This document shows, in pieces, positions 59,700 to 64,000 of a stretch of 64,000 nt of DNA. The position numbers and the translations under genes were made by a program. The notes under the pieces were generated by a model. It did no database searches and was not told the origin of the DNA. It saw only the letters and a program-made list of their open reading frames with translations. Within the stretch, counting starts at the first letter, position 1, and every line of letters begins with the position of its first letter. Source of the stretch: Microtetraspora glauca. Lineage in GTDB: Bacteria; Actinomycetota; Actinomycetes; Streptosporangiales; Streptosporangiaceae. The DNA lies in NCBI GenBank assembly GCA_001570385.1, contig BBYL01000007.1:620001-684000 (forward strand). The letters run 5' to 3'.

Positions 59700-62600
59700 T
59701 CAGTCGGTCTTGTGTTCACCGGCCTGGCTCTTGGGATCCAACTTCGGGGGAGCGCCGGAGGTACTCAAAATGCTGCGGGCTGTTTCGATCTTCTCTCGGA
59801 GAGCGGGATCGAGCGCGAGCAGAAGATAGAGGGCCGCCCAGGCGATGGTCACCCAAAGAGCGGTGCGGTACGCGTCCCCGGTCAGGCCCATGAAGGGGTG
59901 GAGGGCGACGACAACCAGAACCGGCAGGCCCATCACGACGACGGCGCGGGAGACGGGCAGGACGTAGTCCCGCCACCCACGCCGCCCCGGCTTCGGCGGA
60001 GGCGGCATCCGGCGCAGTCTCCCGTACTCGCCCGAGGCGACGGCGACCGCGGCCGCACCCAACTCGGTCCTCACGTGTTCTGCCGACCCTTGGCCGCTGA
60101 GCAGCCGACGCTTCAGGACACGCAGGGCGTAGGCGGCCTCCCTGGTCACGCGCGCCTGCCATTCCGCGGTGATCGGATCGCCGGTGGGCAACGTCCTGGC
60201 GAGGGCGCTCTCCAGTTTGATCGCGGCCATGTCGATTCCGCCCGCGCATCGCCACCGTTCCTCGTAGCCGTGTCCGGCGCGCATCGTGTTGAGGGCGTAC
60301 AGGAGTTGGGCGAGGATCTCCGCGCGGGGATTGCGGCGGCGGGTTCTGCTCATGAGCAGATTGCGCCCGAGTCTCAGGGCGAGGACGGCTCCAGCACGGG
60401 CGAGGAGGATCACCTCGGCCGCCAGCAACGACAAACCCAGTAGGGACGTCGCCGGACCGAGCGTCGAATACAGCAGAAGCGCGGCGGGGGCGAGCACCGC
60501 GACACTCTCCACGGCCCCGGTGTACATGACACCGCGCGCGATCCGGTTCGTGAGGCGGCGAATCGGGATGTGGGCGGCGAAGCCCGCGACCACCACGATC
60601 GTCACCAGCGCGACCGCGTCACCCGGCCACGACCACGGCCACATCGCCGGAGTGCCGGACCTTATGGCCAGCCACGCCGCGACGGCACCGAGTATCGCGG
60701 CGCCCCGGCGCACGAAGGTCTCCGCGCGCTCGGTGAGCGCCACCTGCCAGGCCAGGGCGAGAACGTGGGGCTCGACGAGACCCCGTGCCACGGTGTGCGC
60801 GAACCCCGTCATCCCGTCGAGAGCGTGGGAGGCCTCCTCGACCCCGTATCCGAACGAGAGCAGGACATCGGCCTCGATCGCCCGCCGGGCCCTGCGCACC
60901 GGCGCGAGCGGATGCCACGAGGGAGCGGGGTCCCGCAGCTCGCGCGCGAGTTCCCTCAGGTCCATGCGTACGAGGAGATCGGCGATCTCTTCGTACGCAT
61001 GGACCGAGGTCCGGTCGCTCAGGAGCCGGCGCGCCTCCACGTACGCTCCCAGGGAGCCGAGCAGGCGCGCCATCGCGATGATCGCCTCGTGGTCGCCGGC
61101 ATCAAGGGCGAGTGCGCGGGTCAGGCACTCGTACGCGCGTACGTCACTGGTCAGCTCACCCGACATCGCGGTCAGGACCTCGACGTGCCGCTCGGCAGGG
61201 AACGCGGACAGCGCGTCCTCGATCACCTCTGCGGCTTCGGCGTCCGGGACCGACTGGAGTAACTGGCCCCACAAATCGACGCTCTCCGGCGCCGCCATGA
61301 TGGCGGCACGGGACGCTTCCAGGGCCTCGTCCGGCCGGTGCGCCCAGATCAGGTAGCGGATGAGAGCCCGGTGCGCCGCAGGATACGACGGATCCAGGGC
61401 GACGGCCTCCCTGGCGTAGCGGGCGGCGAGGTCGTCGTTGTCCCAGCCGGACACCGCGGAGGCCGCGGTGAGCAGGGCTTCGGGGTCGCCGGGCGACTCG
61501 GCGACCAGTGCGGAGACCACCCTTTCCGCCTCGCCGTGCCGGGTGAGCCTGCCCAGGACCTGGACACGCCTCTTGGTCAGGTCCGGCGGCTCGGGCACGA
61601 ACCGAGGCATCCTCGCGAGCACGCGTATCGCGGCCGCCTCGTTTCGGCTCGTGAACGCGTCCGCCACGTCGAGTAGCAGACCGGGGTGGCTGGCGAGATA
61701 CGCGGCCCGTAGCGCGCGACGGCGCAACCGCAGCCGCAGCAGCGCGGAGACCTGGACCTCGCGGGCGTCCGCGTTGTCGGGGTCCGCCCGGAGGACACAC
61801 CACGCGGCGACCAGCTGGAAGATCGGAGTATGAGCTCGCCACAGGCCGGCGCTCCGCCTGGCCGGACTGCCGGACCACCGGTCAGACCAGCGGGAGAGTA
61901 ATCGGCGGATTCTTCCGTCTCCCGCTCGGATCTCCGGTGGAGGCGAGGGGGATGCCGGGCTCACGAACCGGTCCCAGCCGTCGGCCGGCGGAGCGGTGGT
62001 CCGGCCGAGCTTCTGCAACGCGGCATCGCGTGCCGAGAGCGCCTCCTCGTTCTCCGGGTGCACGGTGAGGATGCGGTGCGCCTCACTCAGCGCCTCCTCG
62101 TCCATGTCGCACCACGTCAGCACGTCGATCAGCACGAGGCGCAGATCGGGGTCGGCCGGGTCGCGGTCGGCGGCGGCCCGTGCCTCCTTCACGGCTTCGG
62201 TCCTGCGACCCTCCGAGGAAAGGATCTTCGTTCGGGCGCGTACGGAGGCGACGTCCTCCGCCTCTCCGAGGATCGCCAGCGCCTGTGCGGGATACAGGTA
62301 GCTGTCGTAGATCTCGGCGAGTTCGTGGCTCGGCTGCGCCGATGTGACGCGGGCGGCCGCATCGATCCGGCGCAGGTCGAGTAGGTTCACGAGCTTGCGC
62401 TGCCGCAGATCCTGGTCGTCGGGGGCCAACTCCAGCCCGCGTTCGGCGGCGGCCAGTGCATCGGTACGCAGCCCGAGCGCTTCCGCGCAACGCGCCTGGA
62501 GAAGGTGGAACCGCGCGTCGTCCGGCCTGCGGCGCGCGGCGTCACGCGCGGCGGCGTAGGCGCTGTACGGGCGGGAGGCAGCGGCCAGGTAGTCGATCCG

Positions 62601-62870
62601 TAACGCCAGCGCTTTCGCGTGCGCCGGGTCCGCTCCGAGCAGCCGGTCGAGTACGCGCAGAGCCCGGGTGTGGTCGCCCTCGGCGGCGAACAGCGCGGCC
62701 ACGGACAGGCAGGCTTCCGCGGGGGCCCGGTCGAGATATCGGCGGAAACCTCGTTCGGCGCCGCGGTTGCGGCCACGCGTCAGCTTCGCGGCCGCCTGGG
62801 AGAACTCGGGAACCTCGTTCGGCGACACCTCCGCGACAGGGGTGCCGTTGTCCGCGACGCCGGTAGTCAC
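59700..62870 (-). CDS. large TPR-repeat membrane protein
   Basis: 1,056 residues. The first two thirds are tetratricopeptide-like helical pairs, for example TRALRVLDRLLGADPAHAKA, DALAAAERGLELAPDDQDL and ARYAREAVALDPSYPAAHRA. A split linker (about 300-360) is Pro-rich. The last third has about six membrane helices (IVVVAGFAAHIPI, VAVLAPAALLLYSTLG, VVVMGLPVLVVVALHPF and others) with a basic cytoplasmic loop. No enzyme motif. A cytosolic TPR scaffold tied to the membrane is likely; partners are unknown. Confidence 0.8.
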   Translation of the reverse strand: MTTGVADNGTPVAEVSPNEVPEFSQAAAKLTRGRNRGAERGFRRYLDRAPAEACLSVAALFAAEGDHTRALRVLDRLLGADPAHAKALALRIDYLAAASRPYSAYAAARDAARRRPDDARFHLLQARCAEALGLRTDALAAAERGLELAPDDQDLRQRKLVNLLDLRRIDAAARVTSAQPSHELAEIYDSYLYPAQALAILGEAEDVASVRARTKILSSEGRRTEAVKEARAAADRDPADPDLRLVLIDVLTWCDMDEEALSEAHRILTVHPENEEALSARDAALQKLGRTTAPPADGWDRFVSPASPSPPPEIRAGDGRIRRLLSRWSDRWSGSPARRSAGLWRAHTPIFQLVAAWCVLRADPDNADAREVQVSALLRLRLRRRALRAAYLASHPGLLLDVADAFTSRNEAAAIRVLARMPRFVPEPPDLTKRRVQVLGRLTRHGEAERVVSALVAESPGDPEALLTAASAVSGWDNDDLAARYAREAVALDPSYPAAHRALIRYLIWAHRPDEALEASRAAIMAAPESVDLWGQLLQSVPDAEAAEVIEDALSAFPAERHVEVLTAMSGELTSDVRAYECLTRALALDAGDHEAIIAMARLLGSLGAYVEARRLLSDRTSVHAYEEIADLLVRMDLRELARELRDPAPSWHPLAPVRRARRAIEADVLLSFGYGVEEASHALDGMTGFAHTVARGLVEPHVLALAWQVALTERAETFVRRGAAILGAVAAWLAIRSGTPAMWPWSWPGDAVALVTIVVVAGFAAHIPIRRLTNRIARGVMYTGAVESVAVLAPAALLLYSTLGPATSLLGLSLLAAEVILLARAGAVLALRLGRNLLMSRTRRRNPRAEILAQLLYALNTMRAGHGYEERWRCAGGIDMAAIKLESALARTLPTGDPITAEWQARVTREAAYALRVLKRRLLSGQGSAEHVRTELGAAAVAVASGEYGRLRRMPPPPKPGRRGWRDYVLPVSRAVVVMGLPVLVVVALHPFMGLTGDAYRTALWVTIAWAALYLLLALDPALREKIETARSILSTSGAPPKLDPKSQAGEHKTD

Positions 62871-62961
62871 GTCTTGGTTCTATCGGCAAAGCACTGCATT
62901 GTCTGTGATTCGCCGTTAATCAGACGCGGTCATCGGACCTGTCCGTCGACCGCTTCTGTGT

Positions 62962-63750
62962 TCAGTGTTCGGGGTGGAGGGCGCCGCCGATGTACATGGC
63001 GGTGAGCATGGTGAACAGGAACGCCTGGAGGAACTGCAGGAACATCTCGAACCCGGTCATGGCGACCGCGACGGCCACGCTCAGCAGCCCCACCGGCGCC
63101 CCGGCCACGGTCGGATGCTCGTACAGGAGCCAGAAACCGGCCGCGCTGAAGAACGCCAGGAGCAGGTGCCCGGCGAACATGTTGGCGAACAGCCGTACGG
63201 CGTGCGTGAACGGCGCCGTGACGAAGGTGTAGAGCAGTTCGAGCGGCGCGTACAGCACGAGCGCCAGCGCCTTGGGCAGCCCCGGCGGGAACATCAGGTT
63301 CCTGAAGTAGCCGACGAGGCCCTGGTGCCTGATGCCGAGATAGATCTTGATCACGTAGGCGGCGAGCGCGAACACGATCGGGAACGCGATGTGGGAGTTG
63401 ATCGGGAACTGTATCCCGGGAATCACTCCCATGAAGTTCCACAGCAGGATCAGGCAGAACAGGCTGAGCAGCAACGGCATCCAGCGGTCGGCGTCCTTGC
63501 CGAGGAACGGCCGCGCCACCTGGTCGCGGATGAAGAGATAGACGATCTCTCCGGCGTTCTGCATGCCCCGTGGCACCAGCGTGGGCTTGGCGAAGGCAGC
63601 CCAGGCGAGCGCGCACAGCAGGAACGCCCCGGTCACGGCCATCACGACCGGTTTGGTCAGCCAGAACGGGGCGCCGGACCACAGCGGCGGAAAGTCGAAG
63701 AGCTCCAATCCGGGAGCCCGGAACACGTCGTCTGCCAGGCGAATCGCCAC
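62962..63750 (-). CDS. atpB: orphan ATP synthase F0 subunit a
   Basis: 262 residues, GTG start with GAGGAG upstream. Family motifs are intact: LLLSLFCLILLWNFMGVIPG, LYAPLELLYTFVTAP and THAVRLFANMFAGH with the essential Arg of the proton half-channels, and FEMFLQFLQAFLFTMLTAMY at the end. In all atp operons atpE, atpF and so on follow; here the next gene is the TPR protein and none of them is present. It is divergent from a tetR gene with two palindromes in between. Likely a second, regulated copy. Confidence 0.9.
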   Translation of the reverse strand: MAIRLADDVFRAPGLELFDFPPLWSGAPFWLTKPVVMAVTGAFLLCALAWAAFAKPTLVPRGMQNAGEIVYLFIRDQVARPFLGKDADRWMPLLLSLFCLILLWNFMGVIPGIQFPINSHIAFPIVFALAAYVIKIYLGIRHQGLVGYFRNLMFPPGLPKALALVLYAPLELLYTFVTAPFTHAVRLFANMFAGHLLLAFFSAAGFWLLYEHPTVAGAPVGLLSVAVAVAMTGFEMFLQFLQAFLFTMLTAMYIGGALHPEH

Positions 63751-63778
63751 GGGCGCTCCTCGCGGTCCACAAAACTGG

Positions 63779-63789
63779 GTACGGCGTAC
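63779..63789. promoter_or_regulatory. palindromic operator, copy 1 (atpB/tetR)
   Basis: GTACGGCGTAC, palindromic around the central base, 29 bp before the atpB start. An identical copy lies 40 bp away. Confidence 0.65.
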
Positions 63790-63818
63790 TCACTTACTTT
63801 TCGACCATACTCAACCAG

Positions 63819-63829
63819 GTACGGCGTAC
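63819..63829. promoter_or_regulatory. palindromic operator, copy 2 (atpB/tetR)
   Basis: Second GTACGGCGTAC, 20 bp before the tetR start. Both copies share the wider context GGTACGGCGTAC. The arrangement suggests TetR control of both divergent genes. Confidence 0.65.
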
Positions 63830-63849
63830 GCAATGGGGGACGATGGAAC

Positions 63850-64000
63850 GTGCCGGAGAATCTGTGGATGCGCCCCGAGCGCCCCTCCCGGGGTCCGCAG
63901 CCGAGCTTCAGCCGGGCGGCGCTGACCGAGGCGGCGATCCGGGTCGCGGACGCGGAGGGGCTGGAGGCGATCTCGATGCGGCGGCTGGCCGCGGAGATCG
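63850..64000 (+). CDS. TetR-family regulator (3' end outside window)
   Basis: Starts at GTG 63850 or ATG 63868 and is open to the window end. The visible part, SFSRAALTEAAIRVADAEGL then EAISMRRLAAEI, is the first half of a TetR helix-turn-helix. Divergent from the orphan atpB. Confidence 0.85.
   Translation, partial: MPENLWMRPERPSRGPQPSFSRAALTEAAIRVADAEGLEAISMRRLAAEI

Overview
The window looks like a chromosomal segment of a high-GC mycelial actinobacterium, most likely of the Streptosporangiales (Streptosporangium/Nonomuraea-like). This rests on strongly G/C-biased third codon positions, GTG/TTG starts, mycothiol-type enzymes (S-(hydroxymethyl)mycothiol dehydrogenase), two SAF/Tad-type secretion modules, an actinobacterial accE-pccB pair and a gtrA/purK/purE/acd neighbourhood. 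The genus is inference. No rRNA, tRNA or CRISPR array was recognised.

Layout. (1) 1-6.1 kb: the 3' part of a secreted crystallin/I36-like protein, a WXG100 protein and, convergent with it, a very large FHA-bearing EccC/EssC-type type VII secretion ATPase. (2) 6.1-18.0 kb: a long, translationally coupled Tad (Flp pilus-like) operon: cpaB-like SAF protein, cpaE-like, tadA, tadB, tadC, flp, two TadE-like, one TadG-like, a membrane LysM-BTAD fusion protein, a lipoprotein and a secreted protein. (3) 18.0-21.1 kb: alkylation repair (ogt, ada-alkA fusion) and a NYN-domain nuclease-like protein. (4) 21.1-33.4 kb: housekeeping metabolism: acyl-CoA carboxylase epsilon and beta subunits, an ABC exporter, PEP carboxylase, FdhD, BirA, a PH-domain protein, a class III cyclase, and the mycothiol formaldehyde-detoxification pair. 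(5) 33.5-34.3 kb: bfd-bfr iron storage behind two iron boxes, ended by a clear terminator. (6) 34.5-44.7 kb: two-component system, GtrA, lipoprotein, purK-purE, an alpha/beta hydrolase preceded by a 17-codon upstream ORF and hairpin, UDP-glucose dehydrogenase, tetR and acyl-CoA dehydrogenase (acd). (7) 44.6-50.6 kb: an accessory block. The last 23 codons of acd, its terminator and a short downstream motif occur three times as direct repeats. They delimit two adjacent units of 2,098 and 3,766 bp. The first holds a DUF1801 gene, a possible 31-codon ORF and a decayed XRE regulator. The second holds one large membrane-anchored NACHT-HEAT (STAND) ATPase gene. (8) 50.6-63.0 kb: tetR with membrane protein, deazaflavin-type oxidoreductase, I36-like secreted protein, LysR, a truncated FtsX-like permease, lspA, hypothetical genes and a 1,056-residue TPR membrane protein. 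(9) 63.0-64.0 kb: an orphan ATP synthase a-subunit gene, divergent from a tetR gene cut by the window end, with two identical palindromes between them.

The strongest candidate for an undescribed system is region 7: a hotspot at the acd-tetR convergent junction in which related, integrase-less units have accumulated in tandem. Each carries a replacement acd 3' end, and one carries a probable immune (NLR-like) ATPase. Second is the TetR-linked orphan atpB, which could be an inducible replacement for a drug-targeted ATP synthase subunit. All functional statements are from motif reading by eye; no database search was run.
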